This document shows, in pieces, positions 37,156 through 45,900 of a stretch of DNA of 64,000 nucleotides. Each line of letters begins with the position of its first letter. Position 1 is the first letter of the stretch. The notes below the pieces were generated by a model. The model saw only the letters and a list, made by a program, of their open reading frames with translations. It did not search any database and was not told where the DNA came from. This DNA comes from Bacteroidales bacterium. Its GTDB lineage: Bacteria > Bacteroidota > Bacteroidia > Bacteroidales > Bacteroidaceae. The DNA is taken from positions 62,001-126,000 of the forward strand of contig SUXS01000001.1 of the NCBI GenBank assembly GCA_015060865.1, given 5' to 3'. The translations under genes were made by a program, and so were the position numbers.

Positions 37156-38283
37156 TTATTTTACCAACTCATACTCCCTATTGCCAATACCAATCTTGGC
37201 TGCATGCTCCAGACACGATTTCCACTCCGACTCGGGAGTCGAGTTCGTGAAGTGGTCATGATGGTCACAGAAGTCGGCACTATGTATACGGTCATACAGC
37301 TGGCTTCCGGGCAGAGGCGTAGCCGCCAGGCAAGCATCCACACAGGCCTGGTCCAGTGCCAGAGGATCTTTCGATACAAACATACCTATATTCGGCAAGA
37401 TGGGCGCATCGTTCTCGCCATGGCAGTCGCAGTTAGGCGAGATATCCTGCACCAGTGAGATATGGAAGTGAGGTCTTCCGTCGATCACTGCCTTGGCATA
37501 CTCAGCCATCTTGCGGTTGAGCAGTTGCGGTGCATGATAGTCTGCCGAGGCAATGGCGTCAAAGTTACACGCCGCTATGCAGCGTCCACAACCCACACAG
37601 TGATTAGTATCTACGCTCATCTTCTTGGTCTCCTCATCAAATACCAGCGCGCCGTTGGCGCACTGAGTCAGACAACGCTTACATCCGCGACACAGCTCTG
37701 CATCCACTTCCGTTTTGCCACTGATATGCTGCTCACACTTGCCGGCACGTGAGCCACATCCCATGCCAATGTTCTTGATAGCTCCACCAAATCCCGTCAT
37801 CTCATGGCCTTTGAAGTGGTTGAGACTGATAAACACGTCGGCATCCATCACCGCACGTCCTATCTTCGCCTTCTCCACATACTCGCCGCCCGCTACCGGC
37901 ACCTCCACATCGTCGGTTCCTTTAAGGCCGTCACCTATGAGTATGGGGCATCCTACGGTGAGCGGTGTGAAACCGTTCTCCCAAGCGCAGTACAGATGTT
38001 CCAACGCATTTTTGCGGCTTCCCGGGTACAATGTGTTGCAGTCCGTGAGAAAGGGTCGTCCACCCAACTCCTTCACCACGTCTACCACAGCACGTGCATA
38101 ATTGGGACGCAGAAACGCCAGGTTGCCCAGTTCGCCAAAGTGCATCTTGATAGCCACAAACTTTCCCTCCAGCTCCAGGTCGGTAATGCCCGCCCGCTTG
38201 ATTAGCTTCTTCAACTTTGTTATCAGGCTATCACCATTAGCCTTCGTACGGAAATCCGCAAAATATACTTTCGATTTCTCCAT
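37156..38283 (-). CDS. DUF362 domain protein with two [4Fe-4S] ferredoxin motifs
   Basis: 375 residues. The DUF362 domain covers about 1-180 (MEKSKVYFADFRT, 'FKGHEMTGFGGAIKNIGMG'). It is followed by two ferredoxin clusters, CRGCKRCLTQC at about 195-205 and CVGCGRCIAAC at about 223-235, and a C-terminal DUF362 portion with 'DISPNCDCHGENDAPI'. Cytoplasmic iron-sulfur protein of unknown electron-transfer role. Single gene; its -7 element (38305-38312) coincides with the first copy of the 84-bp repeats. It converges with the GH31 gene; the 100 bases between show no clear terminator. Confidence 0.9.
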   Translation of the reverse strand: MEKSKVYFADFRTKANGDSLITKLKKLIKRAGITDLELEGKFVAIKMHFGELGNLAFLRPNYARAVVDVVKELGGRPFLTDCNTLYPGSRKNALEHLYCAWENGFTPLTVGCPILIGDGLKGTDDVEVPVAGGEYVEKAKIGRAVMDADVFISLNHFKGHEMTGFGGAIKNIGMGCGSRAGKCEQHISGKTEVDAELCRGCKRCLTQCANGALVFDEETKKMSVDTNHCVGCGRCIAACNFDAIASADYHAPQLLNRKMAEYAKAVIDGRPHFHISLVQDISPNCDCHGENDAPILPNIGMFVSKDPLALDQACVDACLAATPLPGSQLYDRIHSADFCDHHDHFTNSTPESEWKSCLEHAAKIGIGNREYELVK

Positions 38284-38304
38284 TCCTTATTTTTTTATGA
38301 TGTG

Positions 38305-38312
38305 CAAAGATA
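38305..38312 (-). promoter_or_regulatory. -7 element for DUF362 gene within the first 84-bp repeat
   Basis: Complement reads TATCTTTG, 22 bases upstream of the ATG. The same sequence with TATCTTTA recurs at 84-bp steps in the repeats. Confidence 0.45.
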
Positions 38313-38501
38313 CAAATAAACGAGCGAGAAATATGAAGTTTACTTCAATATTTATTACAGCGAGTGCAAGTATCTTCATGGTTTACCATAAAGATACAAA
38401 TAAACGAGCGAGAAATATGAAGTTTACTTCAATATTTATTACAGCGAGTGCAAGTATCTTCATGGTTTACCATAAAGATACGAATAAGCGAGCGAATAAA
38501 C
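38306..38501. repeat. 84-bp tandem direct repeats (2 full copies and a partial third)
   Basis: Copies start at 38306, 38390 and 38474. The first two are practically identical over 84 bases; the third matches for about 28 bases with changes (AAAGATACGAATAAGCGAGCG). Each copy begins AAAGATAC and contains GTATCTT near its end, so every unit is also a weak hairpin. A related end (GCGAGCGAGAGTATCTT) lies at 38549-38566. Confidence 0.88.
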
Positions 38502-38646
38502 AACGGTATTATAGGATAAGCTTATTTAATTCTATAAGGCGTTGATTTATTCACTGCGAGCGAGAGTATCTTCTTGGCAAAGCCATTGAAATAAGTTTCG
38601 TCATTCCAACAAGAGCATATTGCGATTTTTTCTATCCCTATATAAC

Positions 38647-38767
38647 AAAGTTGATAAATAGGTTGGCAATGGCAACCCAACGTGTAAAATCGTACAAAAG
38701 TTCACGTTGCTTTTTGTACAAAAATCCAACCTGCATGTCTGCCATTGCCAACCCATTTATCAACTTT
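38647..38767. repeat. 121-bp palindromic element
   Basis: 28-bp arms 38647-38674 and 38740-38767 are complementary with one mismatch (AAAGTTGATAAAT(A/G)GG...). Inside, CAACGTG (38678) pairs with CACGTTG (38703) and GTACAAAAG with CTTTTTGTAC, so the interior can form secondary stems. No ORF. Confidence 0.8.
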
Positions 38768-38790
38768 ACCCAATAGAGAGTAGGTAGTCA

Positions 38791-38886
38791 AACTAACCAG
38801 TCAACCTAGTATAGGAATAAGACCAAATCGTGTAAACCTGTTATAGGGATTAACCTCTAAACTGACAACCTAAATCAGGAAACTAC
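38791..38886 (+). repeat. left copy of a 96-bp inverted repeat pair
   Basis: Bases 38791-38886 equal the reverse complement of 50188-50283 at 95 of 96 positions (difference at the ninth base, A versus G). The last 22 bases (ACAACCTAAATCAGGAAACTAC) are repeated directly at 38887-38908. The pair brackets the kinase and surface-protein genes. Confidence 0.9.
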
Positions 38887-38908
38887 ACAACCTAAATCAG
38901 GAAACTAC

Positions 38909-39171
38909 AATTGCAATCAACTACTTTTCTGCGGTTGATACATGTAATAAGATTATTACAAACATGCAACAAAACTGGTACATACATGTACCGCGCGAAA
39001 CGCAAGGCTCTGATCAAAATGTCAGAGCCTTGTATTTCAAAAATTCTCTTTGTCCAATTTCCGAAATCTCTTTGTCCGATTCAAAAACCGCCTTTTTCGA
39101 TCTCTCGAAATTTGACGTTTTGCTACTTATTTCGCTAGTTAGGTAGCATTGTGTAAGGATATTGGGGTGTA
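38909..39171. other. non-coding spacer with hairpin, downstream of the LRR-kinase gene
   Basis: Contains a perfect small palindrome GGTACATACATGTACC (38977-38992), an 11-bp stem CAAGGCTCTGA/TCAGAGCCTTG at 39003-39032 and a 20-bp direct repeat with TCTCTTTGTCC twice (39049 and 39069). No convincing ORF. Confidence 0.5.
39003..39032 (-). terminator. possible terminator of the regulator-kinase unit
   Basis: A perfect 11-bp GC-rich stem with an 8-base loop, 140 bases beyond the kinase-LRR stop on the minus strand. No T-run follows on either strand, so activity is uncertain. Confidence 0.4.
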
Positions 39172-40185
39172 TTACAAATCCCCCACGATGTTCATTTCTT
39201 TCCAGTGGTGGGCGTTGCGGTATTTCTCTACGGATGCGGCGGGCACATGTACCGTGATGCCTGGCTTTTTGAATATTACCGATACGGGTTGTGGCTCGGG
39301 TGAGTGGTTGTACACGTGCTTTAAGGCGGTGCAGTAGAAGAAGGCATATTCGCCTATCGTAGCCACACCGGCGGGGATGGTTATCTCCTCTATGCTCGGG
39401 CAGTCCCAGAATACACCTCGGGCGATGGTTTTCAGTGTGGAGGGCAGCTGCACGCTCTTCAGGTTATGGCAGCAGGCAAAGGCATCCATCTCCAGCGTCT
39501 CCACACCTTCGGGTATTACCAGTGAAGTGAGGTTCTGACACTCGGCAAACGAGGCATGGCCGATGGACTTCAGGCTCCTCGGGAAGCTCACGTTCCTGAT
39601 GCCTGTGCCTTTGAAGCAGGCATGTCTCAGCCGGGTAAATCCTTCGGGCAGGGTCACCGTCACCAAGCTTTGGCAGCCGAAGAAGGCCTGCTCTCCTATC
39701 GCTTTCAGCTCTTTGGGGAGGTTGACGCTCTCCACCTTGTCGAATCCCTTGAAGGCGCTGTCGGCAATCTCCGTCACTGCATACTCTTTGCCCTTGACGA
39801 GAACCTTCTCGCGGATGTAGAGGTGGTTCCAGTCGGTCAGCCCGATGACCTTGCATGTGGCGCTGTCCTTCGAGGTGATGGCATAGTATATGCCTTCGAT
39901 AAGGGCATCGCTCTGCAGCCGTAGTGCCGTGCGGCGATGGTGCTCCGTGGTCGTATACCATTGCCACCCCATGGCGCAGGCCACTGCCAGCATCAGGCAG
40001 CAGATGGCGCTTCTCACGGTTTTTCCTCGCCTGTCGAGTGCCCTGAGTACCTCGTCCACCGTCTCGTAGCGTCGGGTCTTGTCCTCGTTCAGGCACCGCC
40101 GCTTGATGCGTTGCAGGTATTTGGGCAGGTAGAGGTCGGCCCACGCCGTAGATGTCGGTCCGTGCGTCCACCTCATCCATCTCAT
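39172..40185 (-). CDS. C-terminal fragment: kinase end, transmembrane helix and BspA-type LRR
   Basis: 337 codons. After the kinase tail (to about residue 50) a hydrophobic helix AICCLMLAVACAMGWQW (about 60-76) would cross the inner membrane; the rest is extracytoplasmic. Seven to nine LRR_5 (BspA-type) repeats follow, with phrases such as 'SVNLPKELKAIGEQAFFGC' and 'SLVIPEGVETLEMDAFACC', ending with a cap 'VHVPAASVEKYRNAHHWKE'. BspA-type repeats bind host or bacterial surface proteins in known cases. The first 15 codons of this frame (before 'ADLYLP') are not homologous to anything and come from the frameshift. Confidence 0.7.
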   Translation of the reverse strand: MRWMRWTHGPTSTAWADLYLPKYLQRIKRRCLNEDKTRRYETVDEVLRALDRRGKTVRSAICCLMLAVACAMGWQWYTTTEHHRRTALRLQSDALIEGIYYAITSKDSATCKVIGLTDWNHLYIREKVLVKGKEYAVTEIADSAFKGFDKVESVNLPKELKAIGEQAFFGCQSLVTVTLPEGFTRLRHACFKGTGIRNVSFPRSLKSIGHASFAECQNLTSLVIPEGVETLEMDAFACCHNLKSVQLPSTLKTIARGVFWDCPSIEEITIPAGVATIGEYAFFYCTALKHVYNHSPEPQPVSVIFKKPGITVHVPAASVEKYRNAHHWKEMNIVGDL

Positions 40186-40732
40186 CCTTGGCTAGCTCGG
40201 GGGCGGCATATTCGTTGGTGCGCTCTGCCGTATAGCTGTTGCTGTCGGCAAAGCATCCTCCGAGGTCTACCAGCTTGACGTCGTTGCTCACCTGGGTCAG
40301 CATGATGTTCTCGGGTTTCAGGTCCAGGTAGACGACATTTTGGCTGTGCAGCGCTTTCAGTGCCTTCAGCAGTTGGCGCAGCAGCCTCACCGTATGGTGC
40401 AGGTTGGTGAAGTATGTCGGTTCGGCCTCCATCTTCTCGGCCACGCTCATGCCGTTGATGTGCTCCATCAGTACATACACGCCCTGCTCATCTTCGTAGA
40501 TGCCTTTGTACTTCACGATGTGGGGGCAGTCAATTCGGTTGCCCACATTGAACTCCTTATACAGCGCCATGCGTAGGCGCAGGTCGTCCCGACATTCGGC
40601 CGTCAGCTGTTTCTTGAAATACTCCTCGCCGTCGATGACCACCACTGTGGTCACCGATTTTCCTTCTCTGTCTGTCGTGGGGATGCTTCCCTTGGCCTTG
40701 ACGAAGTCTGATGATTGCATAGCGTCTGTCAT
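39172..40732 (-). pseudogene. frameshifted protein kinase - membrane helix - leucine-rich repeat gene
   Basis: Two frames join at about 40145-40170. The upstream frame (from 40732) encodes a protein-kinase fold of about 190 residues: ATP-site lysine in EYFKKQL, catalytic loop VYLDLKPENIML, a DFG variant VDLGG and an activation-segment AAPEL, then DARTDIYGVG. Here the frame is lost, and homology continues in another frame with 'LYLPKYLQRIKRRCLNEDKTRRY', the end of the kinase fold. The upstream frame otherwise runs on without homology to 39464. Restored, the protein would be about 515 residues. Kinases of this layout are normally membrane receptors with a cytoplasmic kinase. The start overlaps the stop of the regulator gene as ATGA. 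A real mutation, a sequencing error or programmed shifting are all possible; I think a small deletion is most likely. Confidence 0.75.
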
Positions 40733-41310
40733 TTCTCTACTATCTCATAGGTTATGCCGCCCACCTTGCCGCATATATAGTCACACGATTCGGTGAGCGA
40801 GCCACCCTTCACATTCTTGAGCAGCAGCGGCTCCTCGGCGGTGAAGGTCTCGCAGTGCAGTGTCATGCCCGGCTCCAGCTTGCTGTTTTCCGCTGCCACC
40901 ACGGTGAAGAGGTCACCGTCGCCCTCGTGGCGCAGTACCACCCGTCGCTCCGGGTACCAGCTGATGCGTATCTTCTCGCCCGGCTTCATCAGGAAGCAGT
41001 GTTGGGAGTGGTGCTTCACAAACTCGCTCGAGTAGTCGTTCCTGTTGTCCTGATAGGCACAGTACTGTTGCCAGTCGGCAAATCCCACGAATGCCGCCAA
41101 CACATTCAGCGTACGTGTCTGTGGCGTGGCAGCCTCCTGCTTCAGGTATCCCCACAGGCGTTTCAGCGTGGTGGGGCTTATCATCTCCTTGCTGTTCTCG
41201 TATATCATTTCTGACAGTCTGGTGAAGTCTCCGTGGCTGTACAGCTTTCCTGTACGCTCCTCTACGGCCTGCTTCAGCATGTCAATGTATCCTTCAGTTT
41301 TGTCCATCAT
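40729..41310 (-). CDS. conserved hypothetical, possible DNA-binding partner of the LRR-kinase
   Basis: 193 residues from ATG 41310 (MMDKTEGYIDMLKQAVEERT); the longer frame to 41340 overlaps the promoter. The N-terminal 90 residues are helical with 'SPTTLKRLWGYLKQEA', which looks like a recognition helix, and 'LNVLAAFVGFADWQQYCAY'; the C-terminal half is beta-rich with 'KPGEKIRISWYPER'. This two-part layout recurs next to Bacteroidetes signalling genes, but I know no function. Translationally coupled (ATGA) to the kinase gene and divergent from the surface-protein operon. Confidence 0.7.
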   Translation of the reverse strand: MMDKTEGYIDMLKQAVEERTGKLYSHGDFTRLSEMIYENSKEMISPTTLKRLWGYLKQEAATPQTRTLNVLAAFVGFADWQQYCAYQDNRNDYSSEFVKHHSQHCFLMKPGEKIRISWYPERRVVLRHEGDGDLFTVVAAENSKLEPGMTLHCETFTAEEPLLLKNVKGGSLTESCDYICGKVGGITYEIVEK

Positions 41311-41337
41311 ACATATTGATAGGGTTGTCTTATGCTG

Positions 41338-41345
41338 CAAATTTA
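41338..41345 (-). promoter_or_regulatory. -7 element for the regulator-kinase unit
   Basis: Complement TAAATTTG matches TAnnTTTG, 28 bases before ATG 41310. No good -33 partner. Confidence 0.4.
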
Positions 41346-41441
41346 GACATAAAGTTGCGTAATAACGAATCTAAGAGGCACAAAAACTGTACCAGTCCCA
41401 ACAAGGACAAAATGGACAGAGATATTTTGAAACATATTGGA

Positions 41442-41449
41442 TAAATTTG
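41442..41449 (+). promoter_or_regulatory. -7 element for the surface-protein operon
   Basis: TAAATTTG, 76 bases before ATG 41525. Same element as on the opposite strand at 41338-41345, so the 214-base divergent spacer could be co-regulated. Confidence 0.4.
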
Positions 41450-41524
41450 CAAAAACATAGACGAAAAACACATGTAAAGACATATTCTTCGGCTACATTT
41501 ATTAACTATTAAATACACATTTCC

Positions 41525-42937
41525 ATGAAGAAAATCACTTTATTGATGATGAGCCTCATCATGGCTCTGACAGTGAAAGCGCAGGAGGACGTGACCAGTC
41601 TGTTGACGAATCCTGACTTCGAGAATGGTACCATAGGTTGGACCATTGTTGGTGGTGGTAGTACAATGGCTACAGCCGCATACTATGAGTACAGTGGTAC
41701 AAGTTTTATTGAGAGTTGGGTAGCTGCTACCAATACTCTTACAGACAGAAGTTGGTCTCAGACCATCGAGGTACCTAATGGTGTTTATGCAATTAAGTCT
41801 ATGGCTCATGCTATATTGCAGAGCGATGGCTCTGTAATCCCTGAGGGTGTATCTATTTATGCTAATGGCGACAAGGTAGCCGTTACTACTACTCACACCA
41901 ATCCCCCTAAAGAGTACACAGTAATAACCCAAGTTACCGATGGCACGCTCACCGTAGGCTTCAACATCACCGACTGTAATGTAAACTGGGCTGCTTGGGA
42001 CTATGTACGCGTCGTCCAATACAACGGAATGACAAAGGAAGAGACGCAGGTTGCCAACATGAAAGAGGAGATGCACCTATTAGTAGCATCTGTCGACAAG
42101 CTAAGCAAGATCCAAACATCTCTAGCCGAGGACTTAAACGCATCAATAGCAGCTATTGATATGGTCAAGACCCTCTCAGAAGCGCAAAATCTTTGGGATA
42201 GATTAAACGACCTAATCGAAGAGGCACAAGCCAGTGCTAATGCCTATGCCACCTTTAAGGCAAAGATTGACCTCGCTTATGAGTGGCTAGAAAAAGGATA
42301 CTCTGCAGGTTATGACGACTTCAATAATGCCATTACGACTGCAGAACATTACTACAATGAAGCTATACTAAATGTGACAGAGACCCAGACTGCCACTGCA
42401 GAACTTTACAATGCTATTTTCTGCTACTTCAACCACAATGCTGATGGTTCCGTAGGATTTCCTATGGAAGATACCTATATCACCAACCACTCCGTGCGCT
42501 CCAACAATCTTGGTTGGGCATTCCAACCTGAAGGACACAGTTCCACAGTTGATTTCAATATTGCAGAGTTCTTCAATACCGACTACAATATGTCACAAAC
42601 CATCGAAGGGCTCCCCAATGGCAAGTATAAAGTTTCTGTCACAGGTTTCTACCGTGCCACAAGCAACTATAGCAATACAGGATTCAACGCATACGAAGAT
42701 GGTTCTGAGGTTATCACCGCCGAGCTTTACGCCAATGAAGTATCTACCCCTTTACAGAGTCTTTACAAGCATAACATCGAGGATATCAATGCAGCAAATC
42801 CTACTGATATAACTATCAGTGGCTACAATAACTTTGCCAACAGCATGGCTACAATAACTTTGCCAACAGCATGGCTGAGGCTGCCATCTGCTTCGACAAG
42901 GGTTTCTATGCCAATAATGAAGTGGAAGTTATTGTAA
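41525..42937 (+). CDS. N-terminal part of giant BspA-like surface protein (broken by 26-bp duplication)
   Basis: Residues 1-440 are genuine; residues after 42846 are out of frame. Signal peptide MKKITLLMMSLIMALTVKAQ. First carbohydrate/galactose-binding-like module about 22-165 (LLTNPDFENGTIGW), helical FIVAR-like region about 165-300, then a second binding-like module that is interrupted. With one copy of the 26-bp repeat (42821-42846 / 42847-42872) removed, the frame runs straight into the 42871 frame and the protein is 1884 residues. The second module's sequence reads naturally across the repair (YNNFANSMAEAAICFDKG), so the split is recent or an artefact. Confidence 0.8.
   Translation: MKKITLLMMSLIMALTVKAQEDVTSLLTNPDFENGTIGWTIVGGGSTMATAAYYEYSGTSFIESWVAATNTLTDRSWSQTIEVPNGVYAIKSMAHAILQSDGSVIPEGVSIYANGDKVAVTTTHTNPPKEYTVITQVTDGTLTVGFNITDCNVNWAAWDYVRVVQYNGMTKEETQVANMKEEMHLLVASVDKLSKIQTSLAEDLNASIAAIDMVKTLSEAQNLWDRLNDLIEEAQASANAYATFKAKIDLAYEWLEKGYSAGYDDFNNAITTAEHYYNEAILNVTETQTATAELYNAIFCYFNHNADGSVGFPMEDTYITNHSVRSNNLGWAFQPEGHSSTVDFNIAEFFNTDYNMSQTIEGLPNGKYKVSVTGFYRATSNYSNTGFNAYEDGSEVITAELYANEVSTPLQSLYKHNIEDINAANPTDITISGYNNFANSMATITLPTAWLRLPSASTRVSMPIMKWKLL
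42821..42872. repeat. 26-bp perfect tandem duplication
   Basis: GGCTACAATAACTTTGCCAA plus CAGCAT occurs at 42821-42846 and again at 42847-42872. Because 26 is not a multiple of 3 it shifts the reading frame. Confidence 0.95.
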
Positions 42938-45900
42938 CCGATGGTACACTCACCATTGGCATCCGCAATCAAGGCTACCAATCTAATAGTTGGACAGCAT
43001 TCCGCGACTTCAAGCTCACCTATTACGGAGGTTGGGAGTTGAAGGAAGGTCACCTTACCATATGGGAGGATTATGACTTCATCGACACCAAAACAACGGA
43101 CTCTCAATGGCTATATCCTTGGCGTTCATTGGGTGACCAGATTACTACTATAGAATTCAAAGAGGGTGTCACAGTGATTGGTCAAGGAGCATTCGGTAGC
43201 AACTTCACCTATAATAATATAAAAAATGTAACTATTCCAGAAGGAGTGACTCGCATTGGTAATTCTGCATTCTACTTCTGCCGTTCACTCACCAATGTAA
43301 CACTTCCTAGTAGCCTTACCTACATCGGCAATGATGCATTTATGCAGTGTGGTACGGATTTCACAGCTATTACAATCCCCGATAATGTAACCTACTTAGG
43401 ACAGTATGCATTCCATGGATGCGAAAATCTTTCATCAGTAGTCCTTCCTGAGGGAATTACCCAGATTGGCATGAATACATTCTATGGATGTATTAACCTC
43501 AAATCTATCACCATCCCTAATAACGTTTCCTCAATAGGTGAATCAGCATTTTCTTCTTGTTACAATCTTGAATCAGTGATCTTAGGAGATAGATTAACAG
43601 AAATCAATAATTACGCTTTTGTTGGTTGCAGCAACCTCAAGACCATCACCATACCTGCAAGCGTAACAGAAATCGGAGCCTACGCATTCAATGCAACAGG
43701 TATAAAAGAAATTACCTCATTAGCAACTACTGCCCCCACCTTGGGCGAAGAGGCATTTAGTTGTATCTCTTTCGAAGCCACTCTCAACTATCCAGAAGGA
43801 AGCGACTACTCATCATGGATGAAGTATTTCGAAGACGACATCTATTATTTGAAGAATGTTAGCTCAGGCACTTTCCTGCAAGCAGGTAGCTATTGGGGAA
43901 CAAGCGCGACGCTTGGAGAACATGGACTTAATGTAAAAATCAACGAACTACCCAATGGCAAGTACAGCATTGCTACCAATGTAAGCAATGGAGGTACCAA
44001 CTATTATCTCGGCATAGTCAACGACGGATCCATCTATCTAGATACTCCTATATCAGAGTGGACCATACAACAGCAAGCCAACGGTTACTACACATTTACT
44101 CTTGACGGTAGTAACTACATGGGATACAATGGAAGCGATGAAGTAAGCTTCACACTTACTGACGCCAGTCAACCTAACGCCCAATGGCAACTCATCACCA
44201 AGGAAGAACGCATTGCCACCATGACAAACATCGGTACACCTACAGATGCTACTTTCCTACTCCCTGGTGCCACATTCAACAGAAATGACATCCGCAACAG
44301 TTCATGGACCGATGGCCCTGGCATTAAAGGATACAGTAACAGCAGCGAAGCGAATTTCTGTGCCGAAAAGTTTGACACTGACGCTTTTGATGTATACCAA
44401 GAAATTAACGTTCCTAACGGTTACTACCGCATTACAGCACAAGGATTCTACCGCATGAGCAATGACATTACTACAGCGATAGAGCACCATATAGCAGGTA
44501 CCGAGACATTAAATGCAATCCTGTATGCCAACCAGGAATCTACTCCGCTGATGTCTATCTTCGATGAAGCACAGGTTGAGCCGTTCAGCTACGGCAGTAG
44601 CTACGAGACCGCCTTAGGCTATGTTCCCAACGAATGGGAAAGTGCGGCTGCAGCCTTTACTGCCGGACTCTACGAGCACAGCCTGCTAGTACACGTTACT
44701 GACGGCACGCTGCGCATCGGCATAAAGAAGGAAACTGGCAATACAGGCGATTGGGTTAGCTTCGACAACTTCCACCTCACCTATTACGGTACAGAGTTGA
44801 CAGCTGACGCAGCTGACGACATCAACTTCAAGTTGCTATATGCTGAGCTGCTGATCAAGAACAATCCTCAGGTCATTGGCGAAGTTTTGGTAACATTGCA
44901 GGCCGAGATTGCCGCTGCAAACAATATTGAGAACTTGGATAAGGCTATCAAGGCCTTTGAGGCAGTAATACCTATATATAAGGAGTTGCAGGCACTTGTA
45001 CAGGAATATGAAGAGAATAGCCGTGTAGCTACGGAGATAACAGCCGGCAAGGCTGTGCTTGCCGAGAAGGGCGCTTCTACCGAAAGCGTGCAGACAGCCC
45101 TCGATGCACTGAAGCTGGCCATCTCTACCCTCTACGAACTGGAGATTGGCGACGTGGTGACATACACTAATGCTGCAGGCGTAGAGAAGCACTACCGAGT
45201 GTTGGGTACCAATATGATCGAGAATGCTAGCTTCCATAATGGAACCGAAGGTTGGACCGGTGGTGCAGGAGGCACATTGGCTGATGCTGGCTGGCATGCT
45301 GAAGGTGGTATGGACGGTGGAGCATATATCTGCCCGACTGTTAATGACGGCAAGGGATCGAACAACTCTATTGGTGCTGCCTGGGCAATCGAAAAGGGTA
45401 AATCTTATGTATTCAGCTATTATATCCGTCATACCACTCCTGAGGCTGTTGCCAAGGAGGGCTATATCGTAACTTCTGAGACCAACACTCCGCGTGGTGA
45501 TGAGAGCAAAGTTCTCATGTATGCCCACACAGATGCCGATAATGCTTGGACACAAAATTTGGTAGTCACTACTGCTGAATACAACCACTTGCAGTTCTGC
45601 GCACGTTGGTTGGGTGGTAGACAAGATTTTGACGGTTTCTACTTGGCTGAAGTAGAGGAGATACCTGATCCGAAGGAACTGCTTGCTCTGGTAGAAGAGT
45701 GTGAAGATTGGTTGGCACACTATGACAATCCTGAGGGAGTGGCTGCACTTGAAGCCAAAATTGATGAGGCTGAAGCACTGGTGGCTGGTGATGCATATAA
45801 TGCACATAGCCTGAATGCTATGACAGCTTCGTTGAAAGATGCATTACTGAACTTCCGCATTGCCAATGCCTCTGTAGAGAATCCTGTAGATGTCAGTGCA

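Noticed and set aside
38306-38501. CRISPR array
   Set aside because: The repeats are 84 bp, directly adjacent and without spacers; there are no cas genes.
38102-38545. 147-residue plus-strand ORF containing the 84-bp repeats
   Set aside because: It begins inside and antisense to the DUF362 gene; the repeated peptide is only a result of 84 being divisible by 3.
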